A stretch of 64,000 nucleotides of DNA from Scandinavium sp002470465 (GTDB taxonomy: Bacteria > Pseudomonadota > Gammaproteobacteria > Enterobacterales > Enterobacteriaceae). Shown here one piece after another: positions 14,842-24,739 of this stretch. The translations under genes were made by a program, and so were the position numbers. The notes under the pieces were generated by a model. That model had not been told where the DNA came from, did not search any database, and worked only from the letters and a program-made list of their open reading frames with translations. How positions within the stretch are numbered: position 1 is the first letter of the stretch; every line of letters begins with the position of its first letter. The DNA is taken from assembly GCF_040750395.1 (NCBI RefSeq), contig NZ_JBFLVD010000001.1:103937-167936 (forward strand), in the 5' to 3' direction.

Positions 14842-17811
14842 ATGTCTGAAACCCCGACTGGCGGGCGCCCGCGCCTTTCCTGCCTCAGTATCGCCATCAT
14901 ACTTGCCCTTGGCTCCGTCAGTGGCAGCGTTTTTGCTGCATCGTCCGTGAATGCTGGCAGCGGCGAAAGCAAAATTATCACTGGCAATATTGCTGCAACG
15001 GCGATGGGCGATGTAGCCCTTAATGCTCATGACGGTGGTGTTATTACGGGCAAGAAAGCAACGCTTTCGAGTCAGTTTAATGCCCTTATTCGCGCCACGG
15101 GCGGCAGCCGTATTGAGCTTGATGGCGTGACCATGGGCTCTTCGTTTGGCCCGCAGGCATATATTGAGGACGGCGCACGCGTCATGCTGTCCGATGTCAC
15201 TTTTACCAGCGGAGACGTGCTGTATGTTGCCGGCGCAGGCAGCCAGCTTATTCTGGAAAATTCTCTGTCGCCGCCTTCCCGGGCAACCTTTGATATCCGC
15301 GATGGCGGCAGCATGGCGCTGGATAACGTCACGCTGGAAGGGGAGCCCTCTGGCAGCGGTGCAGCGATGATTCGAGCCTCGGGCGGGAGCACTGCCGTTG
15401 CCATAACCAACGGTAGTAATCTGCTGTCGCACGATAATACCGTACTTAAGCTAAGCAATGGCGCTTCAGCCATCCTGCGGGACAGCACGCTGTCCACTTC
15501 GCCGCTGCAACCTGAAAATATCGGCTACTATCCGGTTATTCGGCTGAATCCGGGAACCGCCCTGGATGCGGATAACGTGCAGCTGACGTTTAATGCGGAA
15601 GGGAGCGCCATTTCGCTGGATGATAGTGCTGTTGTGGATATCCGTAACAGCCACATTACCGGCACAATGATTAAGGACGCAGGTGCTGCTGTGGATGCTT
15701 TCGGTGTTGGTAGTAAGGCCAGGCTGGTTAATACGGATGTCCTTATCAGCGGCAATATGTCTGACGCTCCGGGACAATTTATGGGCGTTTATGCTGGACA
15801 TAGCGCAAACCTGAATATCCAGGGCGGAAGTATTGCCACGGATGGGAAGGGGATTAGCGGACTTCAGGCCGATTATGCCTCAGTGCATCTGAGGGATGTG
15901 AATATTACTACGCAGCAGACTGATTCAGCCGGGGTCGTTCTGTACGGTGCCTCTGGAGATATAACTGGCGGTACCCTGATGACCGTAGGCAGTGGGTCGC
16001 CCGCGTTGGATCTCCATGATCGCGGGGCACTGACCGTTAGCGGAACACATATTATGGCTGCGGCTTCTGAAGCGTTGCGGATGTCCGGCGGCCCGAATGC
16101 GCCCCTGCATCTGGTGCTGGATAATGCCCGGGTCAGTGGGGCCGGTAGAACCTCGCTTGTGATGCAGGACACAGGTAGGCCGCAGGCGGCAGGCGCTGCA
16201 GTCAGCGCGGATCTATACAATGGCGCAATGATGGTCGGCGACGTCAGAGTGACAGGATACGATCCCCGCTCTGTTTTCAGCATCAACCTGGATAATGCCA
16301 TGCTGAGCGGTGCCGTTAGAGCATCAGGGGGGACTACGTCTCTGTCGACAGTGAACCAAGGGATTTGGCGCTTAACCGGAGATTCCGTGCTGGACAGGTT
16401 CCGCAACGGCGGAACCGTGACTTTTGCCGGTGCGGAACCTGGCACGACGCTGCACCTGCGTGGCGACTACACGGGCGAAGGCGGACTTCTCGCCTTCCGG
16501 ACGGTGTTAGGGGGCGATAGCTCTGTCACCGATCGTATGCTTGTTGACGGCAGCACCAGTGGAACAACCTCCGTTCTGGTTGCCAATTCGGGCGGTTCAG
16601 GGGCGAAAACGCTGGAGGGGATTGAACTTATTCGCGTGCAGGGTGACTCAGCCGGCGAATTTACCCAGAAAGGACCTATTGTCGCCGGAGCATATGATTA
16701 TCGTCTGGCCCGCGGGCAGGGCGAAAATGCGGGAAACTGGTATCTGACAAGCGAAAATAGTACGCCACTCCCTCCTGTATCTCCCGTACCACCAGCACCT
16801 CCGGTTCCCCCTGTATTGCCGGTACCGCATCGCGATCCGGCGATACGCCCGGAGGCGGGGGCCTATGCGGCAAACCAGGAGGCTGCCAATACGCTGTTCC
16901 TGACCCGGCTTCACGATCGCCTGGGAGAGACGCACTATGTAGATACATTGACCGGAGAAAGTAACGTTACCAGCTTGTGGATCCGCCACGTGGGCGGGCA
17001 CAACCGCAGTAGAGATGAAAGCGGTCAACTGGCTACGCAGGCGAATCGCTATGTTCTGCAATTGGGGGGCGACGTAGCACAGTGGAATATGGCCGAAGAG
17101 GGCCGTCTGCATTTGGGTGTCATGGGTGGGTATGCGACCCAAACCAGTCGTACGCGCAACCATTGGAATGACTATCGCGCCGACGGCAGCATTCATGGCT
17201 ATAGTGCAGGCCTCTACGCAACCTGGCTTCAGGATAATGCACAGAAAACCGGTGCCTGGCTGGATTCATGGGCGATATATAGCTGGTTTGACAGCAGCGT
17301 GAACAGATCTTCTCTGGCGACAGAGAGCTATAAATCGTCAGGCATGACGGCCTCCGTTGAAACCGGCTATACGTGGAAGGTTGGTGAGAAAAACAAGCGC
17401 GAGGGCTATTTTGTACAGCCAGTAGCGCAGCTTATCTGGATGGATGTGACGGCGGACGATCATCGTGAGACAAACGGCACGTGGGTTCAGGAAGAAGGGG
17501 CCGGAAACGTTCAGACTCGCCTGGGAGTCAGGGCATTTATTAAAGGGCATGCTTTGCAGGATGAGAACAGAGGAAAAACGTTTGAACCTTTTATTGAGGC
17601 TAACTGGCTGCATAACACGAAAGCCTTTGGTGTCTCCCTGAACGGCGTGCGGGTGAATCAGGCTGGAACGGGCAATATCGCCGAGTTAAAGGCTGGCGTT
17701 GATACTCAGCTAAGCCAGCATCTGAGCCTGTGGGGAAATATTGCCCAACAAATTGGCGACAGCGGCTACAGCGATACCAGCGGTATGTTGGGCGTGAAAG
17801 CCAGCTTCTGA
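14842..17811 (+). CDS. Pertactin-like autotransporter adhesin (type Va)
   Basis: About 989 residues. An extended signal peptide ends at VFA (about residue 31). The passenger (about 32-640) is built of short repeats rich in D, G, S and N (for example LDNVTL, RNSHIT), the pattern of a right-handed beta helix like pertactin and AIDA. A proline-rich linker (PLPPVSPVPPAPPVPPVLPV) leads into a C-terminal translocator of about 300 residues ending LGVKASF, the final aromatic residue typical of outer-membrane barrels. The passenger should be displayed on the cell surface. ATG 14842 follows AAAGGATGAGATT. It lies 125 bp after the fimbrial operon and may be co-transcribed. There is no obvious protease domain, so adhesion or aggregation is more likely than enzymatic activity. 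Confidence 0.88.
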   Translation: MSETPTGGRPRLSCLSIAIILALGSVSGSVFAASSVNAGSGESKIITGNIAATAMGDVALNAHDGGVITGKKATLSSQFNALIRATGGSRIELDGVTMGSSFGPQAYIEDGARVMLSDVTFTSGDVLYVAGAGSQLILENSLSPPSRATFDIRDGGSMALDNVTLEGEPSGSGAAMIRASGGSTAVAITNGSNLLSHDNTVLKLSNGASAILRDSTLSTSPLQPENIGYYPVIRLNPGTALDADNVQLTFNAEGSAISLDDSAVVDIRNSHITGTMIKDAGAAVDAFGVGSKARLVNTDVLISGNMSDAPGQFMGVYAGHSANLNIQGGSIATDGKGISGLQADYASVHLRDVNITTQQTDSAGVVLYGASGDITGGTLMTVGSGSPALDLHDRGALTVSGTHIMAAASEALRMSGGPNAPLHLVLDNARVSGAGRTSLVMQDTGRPQAAGAAVSADLYNGAMMVGDVRVTGYDPRSVFSINLDNAMLSGAVRASGGTTSLSTVNQGIWRLTGDSVLDRFRNGGTVTFAGAEPGTTLHLRGDYTGEGGLLAFRTVLGGDSSVTDRMLVDGSTSGTTSVLVANSGGSGAKTLEGIELIRVQGDSAGEFTQKGPIVAGAYDYRLARGQGENAGNWYLTSENSTPLPPVSPVPPAPPVPPVLPVPHRDPAIRPEAGAYAANQEAANTLFLTRLHDRLGETHYVDTLTGESNVTSLWIRHVGGHNRSRDESGQLATQANRYVLQLGGDVAQWNMAEEGRLHLGVMGGYATQTSRTRNHWNDYRADGSIHGYSAGLYATWLQDNAQKTGAWLDSWAIYSWFDSSVNRSSLATESYKSSGMTASVETGYTWKVGEKNKREGYFVQPVAQLIWMDVTADDHRETNGTWVQEEGAGNVQTRLGVRAFIKGHALQDENRGKTFEPFIEANWLHNTKAFGVSLNGVRVNQAGTGNIAELKAGVDTQLSQHLSLWGNIAQQIGDSGYSDTSGMLGVKASF

Positions 17812-17815
17812 TGGC

Positions 17816-17845
17816 GTCCCGCCAGGTAATAAGTCCTGGCGGGAC
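17816..17845 (+). terminator. Strong hairpin after the autotransporter gene
   Basis: A perfect 11-bp stem (GTCCCGCCAGG with CCTGGCGGGAC, 8-base loop) begins 5 bases after the stop codon. The T-rich stretch follows after about 10 bases rather than immediately, so termination may be partly factor-dependent. It closes the fimbria-autotransporter unit. Confidence 0.7.
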
Positions 17846-18002
17846 GGTTAACATATTTTTTCATTCACATCCAGGAGCGGCATGTGCAGGGAGCCCTGCG
17901 CCTGTCTGAATCTGAATGTAGAATTACAATGCATTGAAGAAATATCTTTGTTGATGGAATCAACAATAGTTCAAAGCGCGAATAAACAAAAGCAGAGAAT
18001 AA

Positions 18003-18596
18003 ATGAGAAAGAAAATTATCTCTTCTTCTGGTCAGGTCAAATGTACGACTCCAGTAAGGATAATGGGAAATGATAAACTTTTTATTGACGGTGTTCTGGC
18101 TATGTTCATGGAGTATGATGAAACCTCAGAAATACTTACTAGTGCTGAGATACTGGTTTTTACCGGAATGGCTTTGCCGCAAATATATTCTATTTGCACA
18201 TCTATGAATGAATCAATACCTGCAGTACGGCGTATTGTGTTTTGTTCGGACGCCTGCCGACGGATGCTAACTGGTATTCAGGGCTGGGAATGTGCATTAC
18301 TCTTGTCTCCAACCCAACCGGTTAGGGAAATTATGCAGTTGATATATATGTGGCATAAAAATTTTAATATCATAAAGCAATCACTCAACTTGCAGCTGGA
18401 CATCAGAAGATGGCAGATGTTAATCCGAATGTTAAGTGAGCAAACTAACTATAATGACAAGAATAAAAAAAATAAGAGATATTATTATGAGCAACGAAAA
18501 CTGACAAAGCATGCAGGAGTTAAGTCACGCCAGGAGCTTTATTTTAAAACTCTTATGATGATGAAAAACTTTCAGTTCAGAATCTTATGGGATTAA
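18003..18596 (+). CDS. LuxR-like regulator with degenerate HTH
   Basis: 197 residues with very AT-rich DNA. The segment VRIMGNDKLFIDGVLAMFME aligns with the start of the regulators at 49716 (VRIYIDGHDNYFNQGVEYAL) and 19684. The C-terminal part (about 135-190) follows a LuxR HTH outline (RWQMLIRMLSEQ, then KNKRYYYEQRKL and SRQELYFKTL), but the usual middle segment of small residues between helices is replaced by charged residues. It may have lost classical DNA binding. ATG 18003 has a weak ribosome binding site; ATG 18063 is an alternative that would remove 20 residues. Confidence 0.6.
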   Translation: MRKKIISSSGQVKCTTPVRIMGNDKLFIDGVLAMFMEYDETSEILTSAEILVFTGMALPQIYSICTSMNESIPAVRRIVFCSDACRRMLTGIQGWECALLLSPTQPVREIMQLIYMWHKNFNIIKQSLNLQLDIRRWQMLIRMLSEQTNYNDKNKKNKRYYYEQRKLTKHAGVKSRQELYFKTLMMMKNFQFRILWD

Positions 18597-19093
18597 ATTT
18601 ATGCAGATTCATGTTTTTTTATAGCTGAAGGGTTTATTGTTTTTGTGAAACAGAAACGGATTATTTTTCATTAGAGGTTACAACCTTTACTCAGGCACTC
18701 ACTGCCAGAACTTCCGTAGGCGCAACCTCGATAGGCAGTTGAAACTGGCGAGCCTCATACCGATTTTGACAGATGCTACACTCTAAATAATTATCGGAGT
18801 GTCAGCGTACCACTATGGTATCCAGCTGATTGTGGTCGAAACGAGCCAAATTATGTGTCCCCCTACCGCAATCCAGCAGACGTTCATCGACACGCTTAGC
18901 GTAATCATGAAATGCGATGGGGCTGTAGCCAGTTTGACGGATACAGTTTTCTCGCGCTGCCTTCTGTGACAAGATAAACTTCTCCCGCCCCGCGCCGAGA
19001 ATACCGCCAATCCGTATTGAGCAGCACTTACTGCCTTAGCCGACGGACTGGGCCCCTGGAACAGGCGCTGGGGAGGTAGCTCAACGTGGCGGT
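18597..19093. other. Spacer between convergent regulator genes
   Basis: Nothing supportable is seen. An open frame on the minus strand (18813-19097) lacks protein-like character and a ribosome binding site. The moderate GC and interrupted frames could be old transposon debris, but I do not recognise it. Confidence 0.4.
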
Positions 19094-19684
19094 TCACCAG
19101 GGGTGAAGGAGATAGCTGCGGATAAAGGCGTTGAGTTCCTGATTATTTTTGAGGGAAAAATTTTTCATGATTTGATACTTATATGAAAAAATAGTTGCCA
19201 CAGTAATATTGAGCCTGTCGGCAATCTCTTTTTCATTTTTCCCATCCAGCATCAGCCTCATAAGAGACAGCTGCTGTTTCGATAAAAATTTACAGGTGCA
19301 TGCCGAGCATTTGACCGAAAGATCGGGCTGGTAAGTTTCCCAGGCATGAACAATTTCTTGCCGAACACTTTGCATCGGGGTATTTCTGGTAATAATACTG
19401 GCGTTCCTGAAGCAGTTAGGAAGCCTATGAATAGACGGCATCTCTCTTTCCTGGATACCAAGAAAAATACCCTTCCGGTAGCGGCACAGATCGAAATGAC
19501 ATAAATAACCCTCTCCGGGTTGAAGATCCATAACGATAATATTTGCTTCAGAAATAGTATTTCGGCTGAGTAGGTATTCAAAACAAATCTTTTTATGCAA
19601 TCGGTTTAGGCCGAAGTCTTCAAGTATGTTCTCCATCCCTTGTTGAAAATATCTGTTTCGATCCCGTATTAATATTTTAATCAT
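19094..19684 (-). CDS. LuxR-type transcriptional regulator
   Basis: 196 residues. The C-terminal LuxR/NarL HTH (about 130-190) is well formed: LSKQQLSLMRLMLDGKNEKE, then IADRLNITVATIFSYKYQIM. The N-terminal half resembles a receiver fold and keeps an Asp at the expected strand end (IIVMDLQPGEG), unlike the relatives at 18003 and 49716. ATG 19684 is chosen because AAGGAG lies 8 bases upstream; the frame can be extended to a GTG at 19693, but that abuts the ribosome binding site. It lies on the same strand as, and downstream of, the CS1-type fimbrial operon and may control it. Confidence 0.78.
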   Translation of the reverse strand: MIKILIRDRNRYFQQGMENILEDFGLNRLHKKICFEYLLSRNTISEANIIVMDLQPGEGYLCHFDLCRYRKGIFLGIQEREMPSIHRLPNCFRNASIITRNTPMQSVRQEIVHAWETYQPDLSVKCSACTCKFLSKQQLSLMRLMLDGKNEKEIADRLNITVATIFSYKYQIMKNFSLKNNQELNAFIRSYLLHPW

Positions 19685-19986
19685 GTGGCTCACTCCTTGT
19701 CGTTAGTGTTGTGTGTCGTTGTGAAGAGGTAATTAATTCTGTCAATCTTTCAGGCTGCACCTGTATATAGTCATTATTAATGCGCGTAGTATCTAACAAT
19801 TAATACGATCGTTATTTTCTATCAACGGTTGTAACTCAGCTGCGAACAGACAATACGATTGCGGAAGAAGATGATTTTAGTCATCCTCGTTGGCTAATAG
19901 TGTGAAGTTTCTGGCCGATAGCGCATTGCCCTGACGACCAGTTTTCACCTCAATCAACCTCCGACTCTGTGAAAGCTGGCGAGCCG
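19685..19986. other. Spacer between the alpha-fimbrial operon and its downstream LuxR gene
   Basis: About 300 bp, presumably holding the promoter of the LuxR-type gene on the minus strand. No gene and no clear terminator were recognised. Confidence 0.4.
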
Positions 19987-20505
19987 CTATGAGGAGGGGG
20001 TTACCATCACCATATAGGTGCCGCTATATTTGCCCAAAGGGTAGGTTTCTGCGCGCTGGGCCGAAACAAAGCGTAATTTCACACCTGGTTCGTTAGCTGG
20101 TACGTCGGCCAGGGTCGGATAAACAGGACGATTGTTGACCGGCGAACTGGTGGTTGAACCAATGCCGTTGTCATTGCCGTCCAGGATCCATGCGGTATTA
20201 ATCACCATTTTATCTTCCCCGGACATTAGCGACTTGCCGGGCGGTTCCGTAAGCCTCAGAGACACCGTAGAAGCATTACCGATAAAGAGAAATTTAGGCG
20301 TTACAGCCCTCATATAGCCCGCCTGGTTGTCCAGCTTGATGCTGATGTTACCGTTAGTGACGTCTTTCCCGTCAACGTAAACCCGCACGCTGGTGCTAAT
20401 TTCGGCTTCGACGTCAATCGTTGTCGTAACCGGCAGGGCGCTGGCGGTCGTTGCGCTAAGCAGCAGCGCTAAAGCCAGTGAGGTCTTTATTTTACTTCGT
20501 TCCAT
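19987..20505 (-). CDS. CS1-type fimbrial subunit, last gene of the alpha-fimbrial operon
   Basis: 172 residues. The signal peptide ends at ASA (about residue 23). The mature start VTTTIDVEAEISTSVRVYVDG matches the form of CS1/CFA/I-type pilins, which carry a V.A.I....V...DG strand. There are no cysteines, as usual for this family. The end is YSGTYMVMVTPSS. It follows the putative tip gene by 17 bp. A second pilin at the end of such an operon is unusual; it may be a minor or anchoring subunit. Confidence 0.75.
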   Translation of the reverse strand: MERSKIKTSLALALLLSATTASALPVTTTIDVEAEISTSVRVYVDGKDVTNGNISIKLDNQAGYMRAVTPKFLFIGNASTVSLRLTEPPGKSLMSGEDKMVINTAWILDGNDNGIGSTTSSPVNNRPVYPTLADVPANEPGVKLRFVSAQRAETYPLGKYSGTYMVMVTPSS

Positions 20506-20522
20506 ATCTTTACCTTTCCTTA

Positions 20523-21440
20523 TTAAGACGTTGGCGTAATCACTGCCGTTAGCGTATCGGTTAATCGGGTACCGGCAGCCAGCCCGCTAATATCTTTACC
20601 TGACAGAGAGAAATTCAGGCCGACTACGCTTGCCGTCGCGCTGCCAGCCGGAATGATTCCGCTGTAGACGGCGCCTGGCGTCATCACGTGGCTGCCTATT
20701 TTTATCTGATACGGAACCGAAATTTCACCCTGCGCATCCTTTAGCTGAAAACTATTCTCCCGCTGCTGGCGTGATTCAAACGTTAGTTCGTAGGGCAGGG
20801 CTGCATCGCCGGCCTCCGGGGTTTTGTTAATTGTTAGCCTGGCGGCGTAAAGGTTATTTCTTAATACGTTAACTTCACCAAACCTCAGCGCCGGGCGATC
20901 GAACGTCGCCTTTACCGCCGGGACGCCGCCGCTGAGCGCGGTCAAATCGAGATAAACGGCGTTGGAGGCCATGCCGCCGTTTGTTTCAATAAAATTTACG
21001 TATCCCAACAGCACGCGCTGACCGGCCAGCGCAGCCGGGATGCTGGCCGTCGCAATACGGCCGGTATCTGGCGTGGCTTTCACACCGACCAGCTGACTTT
21101 GCGCCGGGGCGTCGAATCGTAATGATTCACCGCAGCGGGCGCTGAGCCCCGGCTGGGCTATGCTGCGGATGACCGGTACCAGTGGAATGTGCACAGCAGC
21201 AAGCGGCCCACTACCGCTGAGAACCCCGTTTTCACAACGCCCCATACCGGCAGGCGTCACCTGTAGCGTAAGGGTTTCATTTTCCGCCTGGTGTCGAACC
21301 AGGGCGTCCGGTCCCTGTTCGGCGCCACCCTGTTGGGTCATTTGCAGTCTGCCGCTGGCGACCGGACGAAACATCCAGTCCCCGGCGTCAGCCGCCCCTA
21401 CGCTGAGCAACAGCAGCGTTATCAGCACTGAACGCTTCAT
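20523..21440 (-). CDS. Putative tip or minor subunit of the CS1-type fimbria
   Basis: 305 residues. The signal peptide ends at ADA (about residue 20). The N-terminal half has two cysteines (MGRCENG and SARCGES). The C-terminal half resembles a pilin-like domain with a beta-strand ending LTAVITPTS, similar to the ends of the other subunits here. A two-domain layout and the position after usher and chaperone suit the role of CooD/CfaE tip adhesins, but it is shorter than CfaE (about 360 residues) and I cannot confirm homology by eye. Confidence 0.6.
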   Translation of the reverse strand: MKRSVLITLLLLSVGAADAGDWMFRPVASGRLQMTQQGGAEQGPDALVRHQAENETLTLQVTPAGMGRCENGVLSGSGPLAAVHIPLVPVIRSIAQPGLSARCGESLRFDAPAQSQLVGVKATPDTGRIATASIPAALAGQRVLLGYVNFIETNGGMASNAVYLDLTALSGGVPAVKATFDRPALRFGEVNVLRNNLYAARLTINKTPEAGDAALPYELTFESRQQRENSFQLKDAQGEISVPYQIKIGSHVMTPGAVYSGIIPAGSATASVVGLNFSLSGKDISGLAAGTRLTDTLTAVITPTS

Positions 21441-21443
21441 CGA

Positions 21444-22163
21444 TCACTCCTTTAACCGGCACTGGTCGTAAACATAGGTTTTTTTATCCATTTCAAACGC
21501 CAGCTGGCGGTTGACTGTCAGGCTACGGGGATAGCCTGGATAGACGTTGAACTGGGCCTTATTTGTGCGGCCATCAATCACCAGGTTATGCATTTCGCTG
21601 CGCACATTTCCGGTAGCTGTTATCGTCCATTGGTTGTTCTGGCAGCGCATCTCAATGCCCTGGGCCCGCTTTCCGTCCGGTAAATAGCGCAGGAGGACGT
21701 CATAACCGATAGCGAAGCGGATCTTATCTTTCTCCAGCGCCTGTTCGGGATAGCTGGGGCGAATACGCAGGCGGTAAACTCGCTCGTGGTCGACCGGCTT
21801 TAACGGCAGCAGGCGCACCTTCCTTTCTTCGCCGTAGGGAATAACCAGCCGGGTTGGAGAGAACATGAGCGCAGGCTCTTTTTTACCGAGCTCTTTCTCA
21901 AATATTTCTTTGTCGGCGCCGGGGTTTTTAATTTCATAAAGCTCCAGCGTGACAAATTCATACTGGCGGGTTTCAGCCTTATCCGGATTAACGCTGTCCT
22001 GCGCCTGAAACATTGATTTCACCGTGACGAAGTTGTCGCGCGGGGTTTCACTTTTCACCTCTTTCACGATAGGAAAAACTTCAATTGCCTGCACCAGCGG
22101 AGTGGCACCGGTCAGGGTTAATCCCAGCATTAACGGCGCTAAATTGATATTATTTAACTTCAC
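21444..22163 (-). CDS. CS1-type (alpha) fimbrial chaperone
   Basis: 239 residues. A GTG start at 22163, overlapping the usher stop by 14 bases, is chosen. It follows GAGG and begins directly before a signal peptide (LNNINLAPLMLGLTLTGATP, cleaved near VQA). The longer frame to 22253 would run deep into the usher gene. The body shows chaperone strands, with SPTRLVIPYGEERKVRLLPL as the likely subunit-binding region. It belongs with CooB/CblB-type chaperones, which serve CS1-like pili. The usher and chaperone genes are translationally coupled. Confidence 0.78.
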   Translation of the reverse strand: MKLNNINLAPLMLGLTLTGATPLVQAIEVFPIVKEVKSETPRDNFVTVKSMFQAQDSVNPDKAETRQYEFVTLELYEIKNPGADKEIFEKELGKKEPALMFSPTRLVIPYGEERKVRLLPLKPVDHERVYRLRIRPSYPEQALEKDKIRFAIGYDVLLRYLPDGKRAQGIEMRCQNNQWTITATGNVRSEMHNLVIDGRTNKAQFNVYPGYPRSLTVNRQLAFEMDKKTYVYDQCRLKE

Positions 22164-24720
22164 ATTCAACCTCACGAATTTGCATAACGCCCTGCGTTTG
22201 CCTGATATTGCCGTCGAGCAGCGGACAAACATATTTATTGCCGTCTTTTTCAACCGACAGCGTGGTTAATTTACTTTTTATATCTAAGGTAAAATCGCCG
22301 ACAAAAAGGCCTTCATCATCGGTCACGGCGTTGCCGCCGACGACCCGGGCGTGGGTCAGCGGTGTGCCCTGGTGGTAGATTCGACCGGTGACAGTTTGAT
22401 TTTTAGTGGCGCCCAGCTTGACGCTATAAGCCTGGCCCGGCATCACCCAGGTGGAAACTGAGCGGGTAGTCAGGTTATAGAATGCGTTGGTATCGCCGGT
22501 ATAAACCTGCTCAACCGTTGGCGCTATTTTCTGATAGGACAGGACTGGCAGGGTTGTTTTATCTCCGCCTTTTACGATAATCGAAGACGCATCGCGGTTG
22601 CGTACCTCAAAATACTGATCCTGCGGCAGCGAGGTGGCGTCGACAATAAGCGCGGCACTGTCATCCATTTTACCGAAGGCGGCATCGCTATCGCCGATCG
22701 CGAAGCCGCTGCGCTGCGACAGATAGTACTGGCGATAAGGGTTATGACCGTATGACTTATTCAATCCGACGGAGGTATACCCCAATTTATTATCCGCTGT
22801 AAGACCCATTCCGCTGGTCGTCTGGCTATCCGGCCCGTTGCCGAGGCTGGCGTTGACTGAATATTTTCCGCCGCGATCAAATTCAGGATTATCTAAATCC
22901 AGCGCATAATCAGCGGTATAGATATTGTTGTCGCTGCCTTTATCGCTCAGCTTAGAGCGTAAATAGAGTGACTGATAATGGTTGTAGCTACGCTCGCGCA
23001 TGCCGAGAGTAAACTGAATGAACACCCGGTTGTCGGTGCTTTCATTGCGCCGATTGTCGATATTCCGGCTGCTGATGTATTCGTTTTTACCGTGATGGTA
23101 GCCAAGGTCGACACGCAGGTTCAGATTGTCGCGGAGGGGGAAATCACGGTTGAGGCTAAGATCCCAGGTTTTATAGTTTGTTTTGTCCCGGCGGCTATAG
23201 TCCTGATACAGCGTATTCATGCTATAGATGGCGGAGAGCCCGGTATTCCAGGGCAAAAACAGACTGGTGCTGAACTGCAGATAGTTAAAATCGTAGGCCG
23301 ACACAACACCAAAACGACGGTAGTCGCTTTCGGAACCCCTGTACCGGTTATCGCGATAGCTCAGGTTAAAGCCCATGTTGTACACGCTTTTGCTGGCGCC
23401 CACCTGGTAGCCGTAGCTGCCGTCGTTGCCAAAAATAGCATCGCTATACAGGCGCTCGGCCAGCCAAAGGTTCAGAGGAATATCGGCGCTGCCGTTGTAA
23501 TAGAGGTGGTCGTCGTCCATTAACACCCCGCCGCCAAAAGAGGTCGCTGAGCGTGTGGTGTAGCCCAGTGTGGCGCTGGCAAGGTTGTTGTTATCGATGG
23601 TGTTGACCCGGTCATCGCAGTTGCTGAAGCAGCGACCGCTGTTTTTGGCGCGTAAATGCCCCTGGCGCTCGTCATAGCGACCCAACTGAATGCTGTACTC
23701 AAGATCGCCGGAGCGAAACATGCCATCGCGCTTGAAGAAGGGTTGAATTTTTTCTTCCCTGCTGCCGTTCGCCAGCTTCAGTACCAGCCTGACGTCATAG
23801 CCGCCGCTCGGCCAGCCGCCGGTATTAAGCTGCTGCATCCCCGCAGGAAACTGCTGCAAGTCAATCAGCCGCCCGTTGCGGTAAACTTCGACGGTACCGG
23901 CCTGCGGCATATAAACGGTAATGGGAGATGAAGCGCCCTGAGCCGAGCGTAAATAGTTATCGGTCATATAGCCGAGCGAGACGCCGTCAAAGCTCACCGG
24001 GTTGAAAAAACTGTAGGTGAGAGAGGGGGTACTGTAAGTGAAGTTATCGCTCAGCCGCTGGCGGCCGCCCTTGAAGCGATTACTGTCGTGCTCCAGATAA
24101 AGCGCCAGCTCTTCAAGGTTAAAATCAATGTCGTCTGAGTAGCTCCAGATACTGCGAACATAGCTGTTGCCGGTCAGGTTGAGGGTATCGTTGGAGGCAA
24201 GGGTAAAGCTATCGCTATAGCTGTCGGACAAAAAGTTGAAGTTATGGCTATGTACGAATCCCGCTTTATTTTTATTCAGAATATAGGTTCGGTCGTTGTC
24301 GTCCGTTGGGGTCTTAAACATTGTGGAGGGTAACATCAGATGCATTGTCGCATCCGATTCACTAATCCATGCGGTGACTTCCGCATGGTTAAACCCTTGC
24401 CTGTTGACGCGCTTTAGCGGACGAGAAAGATCTTTTAACAGCGCCGCCCGGGTAACGTTAAGCGCAGGCATATCGGCGGCAAGAATTTGCTCCACGACGG
24501 TCTGCGGCGAGCTAAGGGTTACGCTGGTGCGGTCGTACTCCATACTCAGAGAGCCGATAGAGACGTCCTCATAAACAACGTCAAAAATACCGCTCTGGCG
24601 TGCGTTAAATATATCTTCAAACCCGGCGGGCAGCGCCACCTCAGAAGCCTTTATCACAGAAGGCACAAGTGAAATAGCGCATCCCAGGAAAATCGCGCTA
24701 AAAGTAAATTTACTGTTCAT
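22150..24720 (-). CDS. CS1-type (alpha) fimbrial usher
   Basis: 856 residues with a signal peptide (cleavage near KAS, residue 25). The barrel carries repeated Tyr/Arg-rich strands, and the C-terminal domain has TVTGRIYHQGTPLTHARVVG and two cysteines (YVCPLL and EVECEVK). It fits the CooC/CfaC/TcfC class of ushers, which work with CS1-type pilins. The start follows AGCAGGGACGC. It is third in the minus-strand operon after two pilin genes. Confidence 0.85.
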   Translation of the reverse strand: MNSKFTFSAIFLGCAISLVPSVIKASEVALPAGFEDIFNARQSGIFDVVYEDVSIGSLSMEYDRTSVTLSSPQTVVEQILAADMPALNVTRAALLKDLSRPLKRVNRQGFNHAEVTAWISESDATMHLMLPSTMFKTPTDDNDRTYILNKNKAGFVHSHNFNFLSDSYSDSFTLASNDTLNLTGNSYVRSIWSYSDDIDFNLEELALYLEHDSNRFKGGRQRLSDNFTYSTPSLTYSFFNPVSFDGVSLGYMTDNYLRSAQGASSPITVYMPQAGTVEVYRNGRLIDLQQFPAGMQQLNTGGWPSGGYDVRLVLKLANGSREEKIQPFFKRDGMFRSGDLEYSIQLGRYDERQGHLRAKNSGRCFSNCDDRVNTIDNNNLASATLGYTTRSATSFGGGVLMDDDHLYYNGSADIPLNLWLAERLYSDAIFGNDGSYGYQVGASKSVYNMGFNLSYRDNRYRGSESDYRRFGVVSAYDFNYLQFSTSLFLPWNTGLSAIYSMNTLYQDYSRRDKTNYKTWDLSLNRDFPLRDNLNLRVDLGYHHGKNEYISSRNIDNRRNESTDNRVFIQFTLGMRERSYNHYQSLYLRSKLSDKGSDNNIYTADYALDLDNPEFDRGGKYSVNASLGNGPDSQTTSGMGLTADNKLGYTSVGLNKSYGHNPYRQYYLSQRSGFAIGDSDAAFGKMDDSAALIVDATSLPQDQYFEVRNRDASSIIVKGGDKTTLPVLSYQKIAPTVEQVYTGDTNAFYNLTTRSVSTWVMPGQAYSVKLGATKNQTVTGRIYHQGTPLTHARVVGGNAVTDDEGLFVGDFTLDIKSKLTTLSVEKDGNKYVCPLLDGNIRQTQGVMQIREVECEVK

Positions 24721-24739
24721 GCGTCCCTGCTTTTTTTAT

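Noticed and set aside
4497..17811. CRISPR array or phage-like repeat region suggested by repeated segments
   Set aside because: The repeats are coding paralogues of one subunit family, not short regular repeats with spacers.
18813..19097. 94-codon frame on the minus strand
   Set aside because: Unlike any family I know and lacking a start signal; probably debris.
22164..22253. Longer start for the alpha-fimbrial chaperone inside the usher gene
   Set aside because: It would add 30 residues before the signal peptide; the GTG at 22163 has a good ribosome binding site.
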